A DNA stretch of 5,651 bases from Firmicutes bacterium UBA5010 (lineage in GTDB: Bacteria > Bacillota > Clostridia > Tissierellales > Sedimentibacteraceae), in contig DGYI01000007.1 of NCBI GenBank assembly GCA_002396645.1, positions 1-5,651 on the forward strand. Direction: 5' to 3'. Within the stretch, counting starts at the first letter, position 1. Every line of letters starts with the position of its first letter. This document shows, one piece after another, positions 1 to 4,615 of this stretch. The notes below the pieces were generated by a model. That model saw only the letters and a list, made by a program, of their open reading frames with translations, was not told the origin of the DNA and made no database searches. The position numbers and the translations under genes were made by a program.

Positions 1-155
1 TTTTTTTCTATAAATTCTTCTATCTTTTGTGTCTCGTCATTGGTTAAATAATTTATGTATTCATCATTACTGCCTGCTGCCAGCACATTAAATAAGCACA
101 TTGTTACACTTAAAAAAATACTAATCATAACTACCATTTTACTTTGTTTTTTCAT
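1..155 (-). CDS. Secreted protein, N-terminal fragment (runs off the left edge)
   Basis: The frame opens at ATG 155-153 and stays open to the window edge, giving 51 codons without a stop. The start is supported by a strong SD (GGGGGAGT, RC of 164-171) about 8 nt upstream. The N-terminus is a textbook Sec signal peptide: MKKQSK, then a hydrophobic stretch (about residues 7-25), then VLA-AGS, a plausible signal peptidase I site near residue 26. There is no lipobox cysteine, so a lipoprotein is unlikely. After the cleavage site the chain is polar and acidic (SNDEYINYLTNDETQKIEEF). I do not recognise a family, and the functional part lies outside the window. That it is an exported protein is well supported; its role is unknown. 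Confidence 0.75.
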   Translation of the reverse strand, partial: MKKQSKMVVMISIFLSVTMCLFNVLAAGSNDEYINYLTNDETQKIEEFIEK

Positions 156-317
156 TTTATATTACTCCCCCATATAATTTTTTTTTCGAACATTCCGCCT
201 GTAGTGGCACAAAATCTGATGAAGAATCGTTTTTTCTATTCTTCTGTAGTGTAAAGTTCTTTTTCTTTATTAATTTTTTTATCTATATGTTTTTATTTCT
301 GTACAACTAGTGCATGT
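156..317. other. AT-rich intergenic stretch with a 7-bp inverted repeat
   Basis: No open frame of note lies between the secreted-protein start and the small ORF at 318. It holds a perfect inverted repeat, GAAGAAT (221-227) and ATTCTTC (238-244), with a 10-nt loop. The hairpin lacks a clean T-run on the minus strand, so it is a weak terminator candidate at best. It also contains the 12-mer ACATTCCGCCTG (190-201), which recurs at 2902-2913. I could not identify a convincing promoter for the secreted-protein gene. Confidence 0.4.
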
Positions 318-398
318 TTAATAGTGTAACTGTGTTTTCAATATTATTGTTTTTAGGTATCGTAACGTTTTCATTGTTGGTAAACAAATTAATATCAT
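318..398 (-). CDS. Small 26-codon ORF linked to the PPTase; possibly a truncated gene
   Basis: ATG 398-396 is preceded by AAGGGGTGA, which overlaps the last codons and stop of the phosphopantetheinyl transferase, with about 7 nt between GGGG and the ATG. That is an efficient, translationally coupled start. The product is MILICLPTMKTLRYLKTIIL followed by six residues ending at TAA 320-318. The opening MILICLP resembles the N-terminus of type II thioesterases (GrsT/SrfAD type, often 'xLxCLPYAGG'), which commonly accompany Sfp-type transferases, but the match ends after a few residues. It could be the stub of a deleted downstream gene, a real small protein, or a fortuitous ORF. The SD is seen in the sequence; the thioesterase idea is speculation. 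Confidence 0.3.
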   Translation of the reverse strand: MILICLPTMKTLRYLKTIILKTQLHY

Positions 399-402
399 TA
401 AA

Positions 403-1116
403 TCACCCCTTCATTTGTTCAAGATTAAATTTTATATATTTGTCAATTAAATTATTTTGATTTAACATTACTATTCCATTCGAAATTTCTTTATTTAATG
501 AACATACAGCTATTTTATATCCTTGTACTATATCAAATAATTTAAAAGCATGTTCTTCATATTCATTATTTCTAACTACTTTAATATTTTTACACTGATC
601 TACTTCAATAGAAAATGAAGTTAATGGTATTGATAATCCTTGTCCATAGCATTTAATATAGCTTTCTTTTAAAGTCCATATTTCATAAAATCTATTTAAT
701 TGAAATTCTACATCACAACTGACAATATATTCGAACTCTTTTGTTGTAAAATAATTTTGAGCTATTTCTATAATATTAATATTCTTTATTTCTTCAACAT
801 CAACTCCTATATCTTTATTATCTATACCACATAAAACATATTCTCCTGAATGTGAAATATTAAAATTAAAATTGAGATGATTTTTTAGATAAGGTTTACC
901 CTGTTTATTTTTATTAAATTTAATATATTTATTATTAATCTTTAAATTTTCAATAATTATTGTTCTTATCAATATTTCTGCAACTAGTGATCTTATCTTA
1001 TCTTTTTTATTAACAAATTTTTTAATTTTATCTTTTTTCTCTTCATCAACTAGCAAACATAGCTCATTTAATCTGTCTTCTCTAATATCAGACACCTTCA
1101 CTACATATATTTCCAT
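403..1116 (-). CDS. Sfp-type 4'-phosphopantetheinyl transferase
   Basis: A 237-residue enzyme that transfers the 4'-phosphopantetheine arm of coenzyme A to a conserved serine of carrier proteins, typically the PCP or ACP domains of non-ribosomal peptide or polyketide synthases, in the cytoplasm. Motifs are in the expected order: GKPYL (73-77), FNISHSG (85-91), GVDVE (104-108) with Mg-binding D106 and E108, and WTLKESYIK (147-155) with W147, K150, E151 and K155. The segment FYEIWTLKES, then GQGLSIPL, closely parallels B. subtilis Sfp (224 aa), and the catalytic positions fall at nearly the same residue numbers. The length is full and no key residue is missing. The start ATG at 1116 has SD AAAGGA 5 nt upstream, and a promoter lies at 1222-1250. 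No carrier-protein synthase is in the window, so its client is unknown; it could also serve as the cell's ACP-activating enzyme. Confidence 0.95.
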   Translation of the reverse strand: MEIYVVKVSDIREDRLNELCLLVDEEKKDKIKKFVNKKDKIRSLVAEILIRTIIIENLKINNKYIKFNKNKQGKPYLKNHLNFNFNISHSGEYVLCGIDNKDIGVDVEEIKNINIIEIAQNYFTTKEFEYIVSCDVEFQLNRFYEIWTLKESYIKCYGQGLSIPLTSFSIEVDQCKNIKVVRNNEYEEHAFKLFDIVQGYKIAVCSLNKEISNGIVMLNQNNLIDKYIKFNLEQMKG

Positions 1117-1221
1117 AAATATCCTTTAGTTTTTTTATTTAATTTTATTATTTTTTATCTTTCTATTTTTCAATAATAAAATCCGTAATTATTTTTACAT
1201 AATTATCAAAGAATTTTAATT

Positions 1222-1250
1222 ATTTTAACATATATCTACAAATTTTGCAA
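1222..1250 (-). promoter_or_regulatory. Sigma-A-type promoter for the PPTase gene
   Basis: On the minus strand TTGCAA (RC of 1245-1250, 4/6 to TTGACA) is separated by exactly 17 nt from TAAAAT (RC of 1222-1227, 5/6 to TATAAT). A TG one base upstream of the -10 gives an extended -10. Transcription would begin near 1215, leaving a leader of about 100 nt before the ATG at 1116. The rest of 1117-1376 is very AT-rich, with no other gene seen. Confidence 0.55.
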
Positions 1251-1376
1251 TAATTATATGCATATTCCATATTAGGAAAAATATTCTGACTGAAAATTTT
1301 ACTTGTAAAGTGCAAAAGTAAATTCCATACTTTTAGTAGAAGCAGAATTTAGTAGAGCACAAAATATAAATAGTAA

Positions 1377-1508
1377 AAAGAAGTTAATTTAAAGAGCCAA
1401 GTGCTTTTAAGGTATTCTAAATTAAGTATATCTGCTGATACTTATACTCATATGTTAAAAGAAAATCTAAAAAACTCTGTAGATAAATTAAACGACTACT
1501 TGTATTAA
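1377..1508 (+). pseudogene. Tyrosine recombinase (phage-type integrase) C-terminal relic
   Basis: A 43-codon plus-strand frame ends at TAA 1506-1508. It contains the run YSKLSISADTYTHMLKEN, then DKLNDYLY. This matches the end of tyrosine recombinases, usually 'LLGHSKISxTxDTYTHxL', followed by a basic helix. The nucleophilic tyrosine is kept (codon 1443-1445 within DTYTH), but the usual GH of the LGH box, whose His helps catalysis, reads RY here. Immediately upstream in frame are TAG and TAA (1371-1376), and no start or SD exists, so the remainder of about 300 residues is gone. It is therefore a dead fragment marking a former integrated element. The homology is inferred from the motif, but the pattern is characteristic. 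Confidence 0.75.
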
Positions 1509-1524
1509 AAAAAGTAGTCGTTTA
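1489..1524 (+). terminator. Hairpin terminator at the end of the integrase relic
   Basis: A perfect 13-bp inverted repeat: TAAACGACTACTT (1489-1501) pairs with AAGTAGTCGTTTA... that is, 1489-1501 with 1512-1524, leaving a 10-nt loop. It overlaps the last codons of the integrase relic. On the plus strand it is followed by TATATTTTGTATT, which is only moderately T-rich. On the minus strand it lies beyond the methyltransferase stop (1642), but there it is followed by ATTTATCT, so it is better suited to plus-strand transcription. Confidence 0.6.
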
Positions 1525-1641
1525 TATTTTGTATTCACCGCAGAAAAAAGATTTTTGAGCTTAAGCAAGATATTCCACAATAACGGGAAGTTTAAAATTT
1601 TGACTCAAGCTTAGGCTATATGGATAAGGTAACGTTCTATA

Positions 1642-2751
1642 TCAATCTTCTATTCCACACATTGCAGATATGATAATTCCACTTTTCCTTAAATCATCAA
1701 AAGTATAATTATTCAAAAAGTAATCAAGCCTTTCTGTAGCATAGAGTCTTTCTCCATCATCAAAACCAAAAAAAGAGTGTGGATATGTAGCTTGCTTTAA
1801 TTTACAAGTAATTTGTGTCACGGAGTATTTTGGATAAAGCTTATCGTACATTTCAATCAACGATAATTGTTCTCCTGTTCTATCAAAGGTGCTCATATAT
1901 AAATTTATTAAATCTATATAGAACTCGTTATCATTGTCAGAATAATAACTTTGACGAAATTCCACCATGCGGTAATTTGATAATCCTGACAGATATTGGG
2001 CATAGCCAAGTAATTCTTCGCTATTCATACGTTTATTGATGTTTTTAAATTTTTCATTAAAGAAATCTATTCCATATTTATTCACAAGGGATAGAGCTAA
2101 AAAACTAAAATCATCACGTTTTTTCATTACTAAGGAATAGAGTTTTTCTATGGCAACATGTGGTAGCATTAAGGCACTTGGGCAAATATCACAAGCTATA
2201 ATTGGATATCCGCTTTGAGTTTCGAAGGCATAATCCATTGGTTCAAATAAGCTTAATACCTCATCAGGAAAGTATGGTAATCCTAACAATTCCCCTTGAG
2301 GTAATACAGACATATCAAGTAATAAAAAATGTCCATCCTTCATTAATAATAACTTTGTGGTTAAAATTATTTCAGCAAATTCAATGATAGAAATTTCATG
2401 AACCACATTTGATAGACAAACTATATCAAATGAATTTCTTCCCATTCCTGCTATCTCTGACAAAGATATAAAATTACAGTTATCATTTGTATTAATTATC
2501 GTGTTAATTTCTTCAGAAGATTCAAAATCCGTACCAACATAATTAAATCGAAAATTGAGTTCTGATAGAGCATTATACAAACGCATTTTTCCGCACCCAT
2601 AATCTAATATAGATATACAAGTTTTCGTCTTTGATAATGATGTAATTTTATCGATTAACCACTGGGTCTGACCATCTTTAATTAGATTAAAGTCTGCCGG
2701 AGACAAATCATTAACAACGCATTCTTTCAGATATTTTGATAATTTACTAAT
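1642..2751 (-). CDS. Class I SAM-dependent methyltransferase, probable AUU start
   Basis: About 369 residues if started at ATT 2751-2749. An N-terminal Rossmann-fold methyltransferase domain has motif I ILDYGCGK (about 48-55), motif II YVGTDFE (about 72-78), and the acidic and hydrophobic strand motifs DIVCLSNVVHEI and LLMKDGHFLLLDM (about 109-147). The C-terminal ~200 residues are not recognised. The substrate is unknown. The GxGxG loop reads GCGKM, an accepted variant. The start is chosen because the only good SD, GGGAGGG (2764-2758), sits 6 nt before ATT. The first conventional alternative, TTG at 2706, has no SD and would drop 15 residues (SKYLKECVVND and flanks). No ATG is available between the SD and motif I. 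A strong promoter at 2923-2952 drives it through a leader of about 165 nt. Methyltransferase ORFs of this general kind occur beside aminoglycoside-resistance genes in Firmicute mobile elements; I could not test that link here. Confidence 0.85.
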   Translation of the reverse strand: MSKLSKYLKECVVNDLSPADFNLIKDGQTQWLIDKITSLSKTKTCISILDYGCGKMRLYNALSELNFRFNYVGTDFESSEEINTIINTNDNCNFISLSEIAGMGRNSFDIVCLSNVVHEISIIEFAEIILTTKLLLMKDGHFLLLDMSVLPQGELLGLPYFPDEVLSLFEPMDYAFETQSGYPIIACDICPSALMLPHVAIEKLYSLVMKKRDDFSFLALSLVNKYGIDFFNEKFKNINKRMNSEELLGYAQYLSGLSNYRMVEFRQSYYSDNDNEFYIDLINLYMSTFDRTGEQLSLIEMYDKLYPKYSVTQITCKLKQATYPHSFFGFDDGERLYATERLDYFLNNYTFDDLRKSGIIISAMCGIED

Positions 2752-2757
2752 ATTTAT

Positions 2758-2764
2758 CCCTCCC
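2758..2764 (-). promoter_or_regulatory. Strong SD that decides the non-AUG methyltransferase start
   Basis: GGGAGGG on the minus strand is followed by ATAAAT and then ATT AGT AAA TTA in the methyltransferase frame. An in-frame TAG lies at 2766-2764, so translation cannot begin further upstream. The 6-nt spacing points at ATT as the initiator. Confidence 0.6.
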
Positions 2765-2789
2765 TATCTTATGTGCTATCTCATTCGTA

Positions 2790-2882
2790 TTATATCCATA
2801 GTCTCATATTCCACGAGGTCTCATAATTGCTATAACAAGAAACCGTATAGAGGATTACCCTGCACGGTTTGATCATTGTCAT
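2790..2882 (-). CDS. Possible 30-codon leader peptide upstream of the methyltransferase
   Basis: In the leader of the methyltransferase transcript, ATG 2882-2880 opens a frame beginning MTMIKPCRVILYTV and ending LWI at TAA 2792-2790, 38 nt before the proposed AUU start. It has no good SD, and a second ATG lies two codons in. The frame spans the hairpin at 2840-2870, an arrangement seen in attenuated resistance genes. It may equally be a chance ORF. Confidence 0.2.
   Translation of the reverse strand: MTMIKPCRVILYTVSCYSNYETSWNMRLWI
2840..2870 (-). promoter_or_regulatory. Hairpin in the methyltransferase 5' leader
   Basis: AAACCGT (2840-2846) and ACGGTTT (2864-2870) form a perfect 7-bp stem. 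The loop contains a second small pairing, AGG (2851-2853) with CCT (2859-2861). It lies about 45-75 nt into the predicted transcript. No T-run follows on the minus strand, so it is not a terminator by itself. An attenuator or mRNA-stability role is possible, but no known riboswitch class is recognised. Confidence 0.3.
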
Positions 2883-2922
2883 TCTTATATTGCGTAGACA
2901 TACATTCCGCCTGCCGTTGACC

Positions 2923-2952
2923 ATTATACCAGATATCCCCATGAAAGTACAA
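2923..2952 (-). promoter_or_regulatory. Strong extended -10 promoter for the methyltransferase
   Basis: On the minus strand TTGTAC (RC of 2947-2952) is followed by an 18-nt spacer and a perfect TATAAT (RC of 2923-2928). TG sits one base before it (TGGTATAAT), giving an extended -10. Transcription should start near 2916, inside the less AT-rich block rather than next to the gene, which suggests the promoter arrived with that block. Confidence 0.65.
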
Positions 2953-2957
2953 TGATA

Positions 2958-3116
2958 TTAGGGACAAAAATTCGGCGCCAACAAAATAGCTGCTGTTTTA
3001 GCCGAGTGTGGCGTCAAGGCCTCTTCAAAATATGCCGTTGATTTTGCTTTTTTATCCTCATTTTTCACGCTTTTTACCAAGTTGAGGAATCCGACCTGTT
3101 TTTTATAACAAGAGGC
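2958..3116 (-). pseudogene. Decayed reading frame in a less AT-rich, IS-like block
   Basis: A 52-codon minus-strand frame (stop TAA 2960-2958, bounded upstream by TAA 3119-3117) has protein-like composition, with segments KKQVGFLNLVKSVKNEDKKA and STAYFEEALTPHSAKTAAIL. It has no start codon with an SD. The opposite strand is also open for 45 codons here (2971-3105, ending KLRNPTCFL), so the coding strand is uncertain. Base composition is clearly less AT-rich than the flanks. The best reading is the 3' remnant of a transposase or other mobile-element gene, but I do not recognise the family and no terminal repeats or target duplication can be demonstrated. Confidence 0.3.
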
Positions 3117-3148
3117 TTAATGCCAATCAACACAGGATTTTAGGCATA

Positions 3149-3205
3149 AAAAAGGTACGAATACTGGACAGTCCAATAAAACTGTTCAATACTTCGTACC
3201 TTTTT
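3149..3205. terminator. Long bidirectional hairpin, terminator-like
   Basis: AAAAAGGTACGAA (3149-3161) and TTCGTACCTTTTT (3193-3205) are perfect 13-bp inverted arms. Pairing continues inward (TACTGGACAGT against ACTGTTCAATAC) with one bulge and G-U or mismatch positions, giving a stem of about 24 bp around a short loop. T-runs flank it on either strand, so it can terminate in both directions. It could close the gene fragment at 2958-3116 or be an element end. Confidence 0.6.
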
Positions 3206-3315
3206 AAAATGGTGCACCTGACCCGTACCAGTTTATATCCACTAATAAGATTTAATTATTTATATCAGCTATATCAAAAATTCCTGATTTGTCAAAAGTT
3301 TTTGTATCGGTAAAT
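3206..3315. other. Short non-coding interval between mosaic block and TAC operon terminator
   Basis: It contains the 8-bp palindrome GGTGCACC (3211-3218) followed by TGACCCGTACC, then a return to AT-rich sequence from about 3230. No gene is seen. The composition change near 3230-3240 is the likely junction of the mosaic block with the defence operon's native flank. Confidence 0.3.
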
Positions 3316-3340
3316 AAAAAGCCCTGGATTACTCCAGGGA
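3316..3340 (-). terminator. Intrinsic terminator of the three-gene TAC-like operon
   Basis: On the minus strand a 7-bp GC-rich stem, CCCTGGA (RC of 3333-3339) with TCCAGGG (RC of 3322-3328), has a 4-nt loop, followed by C and a run of five T (3320-3316). It begins 30 nt after the SecB-like stop codon, so it closes the operon. Confidence 0.9.
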
Positions 3341-3369
3341 AAATTATTTATGTAATATTAATCCTATTT

Positions 3370-3780
3370 TCAATCTTCTAAAATAACTTCGTTTTCTGTA
3401 AAGTCCAATAAAGGCAATATTAATGGTGGATATCCAGCCCCTGTTGTTAAATTAGATAAATAAGGCCTCATATATGAAAGCAAGATAGCTGGAGCATTTG
3501 ACTTAAGTAAATTATCTACTTTGTCATCTTCTAAATCTTTTTCCCATTTGAAATCGCCGTCCATAACTACATTAATATAGTAAGGACTTTGATCTAAACT
3601 TTCTAGTTCAAAAAACTCTATATCCAGTGATACCGTGGCTTCTTCTTTATCTTTCTCTTTTTTTACATAAGTTTTTGTTTTTATATCTAACTTAATTTTA
3701 GCATTATTATAATCTTCATTACATAAAAAAATTATCTTCCTTAAATATGGTATTTTAAATTTAAATTTACTTTCTTTCAT
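3370..3780 (-). CDS. SecB-family chaperone, probable TAC chaperone (CmdC-like)
   Basis: A 136-residue acidic cytosolic protein. The C-terminal half carries the SecB signature: NAPAILLSYMRPYLSNLTTG (95-114), then AGYPPLILPLLDF (115-127). This aligns with the E. coli SecB stretch around 'NILFPYARE...RGTFPQLNLAPVNF'. The first 80 residues are alternating beta-type sequence, as in the SecB core. It is somewhat shorter than E. coli SecB (155 aa). SecB proteins hold unfolded clients; in TAC systems a dedicated SecB-like protein binds and stabilises the antitoxin (Rv1957 in M. tuberculosis, CmdC in E. coli). Low-GC Gram-positives usually lack export SecB, which favours the TAC role. Start ATG 3780 has SD GAGGA 7 nt upstream, 15 nt after the antitoxin-like stop, and the gene is last in the operon before a strong terminator. 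Confidence 0.85.
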   Translation of the reverse strand: MKESKFKFKIPYLRKIIFLCNEDYNNAKIKLDIKTKTYVKKEKDKEEATVSLDIEFFELESLDQSPYYINVVMDGDFKWEKDLEDDKVDNLLKSNAPAILLSYMRPYLSNLTTGAGYPPLILPLLDFTENEVILED

Positions 3781-3795
3781 TAACTTGTCCTCTAA

Positions 3796-4047
3796 TTATG
3801 CAGCAGTATATGCATCATAATATTTACATGTTTTTTTGTTAGTTTGGAGTAATATTTCTGAATTATTTTCTTTGAAATAATCACGCAGATAATTTAAATT
3901 AAAATTTTCTAGATAATCCATTTCAAGTTCAAATTGTTGAGGTTCATAAGGGCAGTTTTCTATCCCTGATTCAATCAACAATTTATCAAAATCCTCATCA
4001 GACATATTGTCTAATATTTCAAAAACCTCATCAAAATAACTTTTCAT
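3796..4047 (-). CDS. Putative antitoxin of the TAC-like operon (CmdA-like position)
   Basis: An 83-residue, strongly acidic protein (N-terminus MKSYFDEVFEILDNMSDEDF) with no recognised fold. Start ATG 4047-4045 is chosen over the longer frame from 4095 because AGGAGGC (RC of 4054-4060) lies 6 nt before it, inside the 3' end of the upstream gene. Only 2 nt separate the upstream stop from this ATG, so translation is coupled. The C-terminus turns basic and aromatic (NKKTCKYYDAYTAA). In TAC systems the antitoxin tail is a chaperone-addiction segment, and a terminal Ala-Ala resembles the ssrA-type ClpXP signal (-LAA). Its placement between an ADP-ribosyltransferase-like gene and a SecB-like gene is the main evidence for an antitoxin role; there is no sequence-level proof. 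Confidence 0.7.
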   Translation of the reverse strand: MKSYFDEVFEILDNMSDEDFDKLLIESGIENCPYEPQQFELEMDYLENFNLNYLRDYFKENNSEILLQTNKKTCKYYDAYTAA

Positions 4048-4049
4048 AT

Positions 4050-4550
4050 TTACGCCTCCTTTATATCGCTTATACAATCGTGATTTTTTACACACACTTG
4101 TATATGCATAGGAAATATATTTGTTCTATGCACCCTTTTCATATAAGGCACTTCAAAAATTCCCACTACTATATCATATGGCTTTATTTTATATAAACTT
4201 TCTAACGCCACTGAATTTATTATTTTTCTTTTTGTTTTATCTTTTCTTCTTTGATACTTATCTTTTAACATATGTACATATTTCACGTACATTTCATAGG
4301 TTTCTGTATCATATAATTTTAACGTTTTATCTGATGATATATCTGCTTTTAAAACTTTAAGCACATTAATATTCCTGGCCTTAGCGAAATATTCGGCCTG
4401 TTTTTTATCATTTTCAAAAAAATAAATTCCTGTCCCTAGCCAATCTTCTTCATCATTTGAACATATAAATTTTCCTGTTTTTAAAATGTCTTTGGCACTT
4501 TCTTCTCTTGTTGCATGAAAACCTACACATTCATATTTCGTTAGCTCCAT
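4050..4550 (-). CDS. ADP-ribosyltransferase-fold toxin candidate (CmdT-like)
   Basis: A 166-residue protein with hallmarks of the PARP/ART fold. GFHATREES (10-18) gives the His-x-Thr NAD-binding motif with H12. WLGTGIYFFEN (37-47) gives the G-x-G-I-Y-F strand with Y43, followed by a helix (KKQAEYFAKA). A late strand, MHIQVCVKN (148-156), could supply the third active-site residue, perhaps Q151, giving an H-Y-Q type centre. A basic helix (KDKYQRRKDKTKRK, 96-109) could contact nucleic acid. There is no signal peptide or membrane segment, so it acts in the cytoplasm. ARTs of this size followed by an antitoxin and a SecB-like gene match CmdT, which ADP-ribosylates mRNA. The fold is visible; the mRNA target is inference from the operon. 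SD AAAGGG lies about 7 nt before ATG 4550, weaker than the SD of the antitoxin-like gene, which would favour antitoxin excess. Confidence 0.8.
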   Translation of the reverse strand: MELTKYECVGFHATREESAKDILKTGKFICSNDEEDWLGTGIYFFENDKKQAEYFAKARNINVLKVLKADISSDKTLKLYDTETYEMYVKYVHMLKDKYQRRKDKTKRKIINSVALESLYKIKPYDIVVGIFEVPYMKRVHRTNIFPMHIQVCVKNHDCISDIKEA

Positions 4551-4606
4551 AATATTTCCCTTTTATTATTACACTTTTCTTCTGATTTATTCTCTAATAT
4601 AAGTAT

Positions 4607-4615
4607 ATTATCCCA
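4607..4615 (-). promoter_or_regulatory. Candidate extended -10 promoter for the TAC-like operon
   Basis: TGGGATAAT on the minus strand is a TGN-extended -10 with 5/6 match to TATAAT. It would place the transcript start near 4600 and a leader of about 50 nt before ATG 4550. No good -35 lies 16-18 nt upstream; TTGACC (RC of 4672-4677) is too far to pair with it. Confidence 0.35.

Noticed and set aside
1561..1641. Minus-strand frame ending LPVIVEYLA just downstream of the methyltransferase stop
   Set aside because: About 27 codons, no start or SD, and no recognisable family; it may be a relic but cannot be supported.
1815..2387. Plus-strand open frames of 74 and 61 codons
   Set aside because: They lie inside the methyltransferase on the opposite strand, have no SD and no protein-like pattern.
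2958..3116. Named transposase family for the decayed frame
   Set aside because: No DDE or other catalytic motif is visible in 52 codons and terminal repeats cannot be paired, so a family name would be invented.
4048..4095. Longer start (ATG 4095) for the antitoxin-like gene
   Set aside because: It would overlap the upstream gene by 46 nt with no SD, while ATG 4047 has a near-perfect SD at ideal spacing.
4121..4360. Plus-strand 79-codon frame rich in Phe, Leu and Tyr
   Set aside because: It is the antisense of the A-rich, lysine-rich part of the ART-like gene; the apparent membrane character is a composition artefact.
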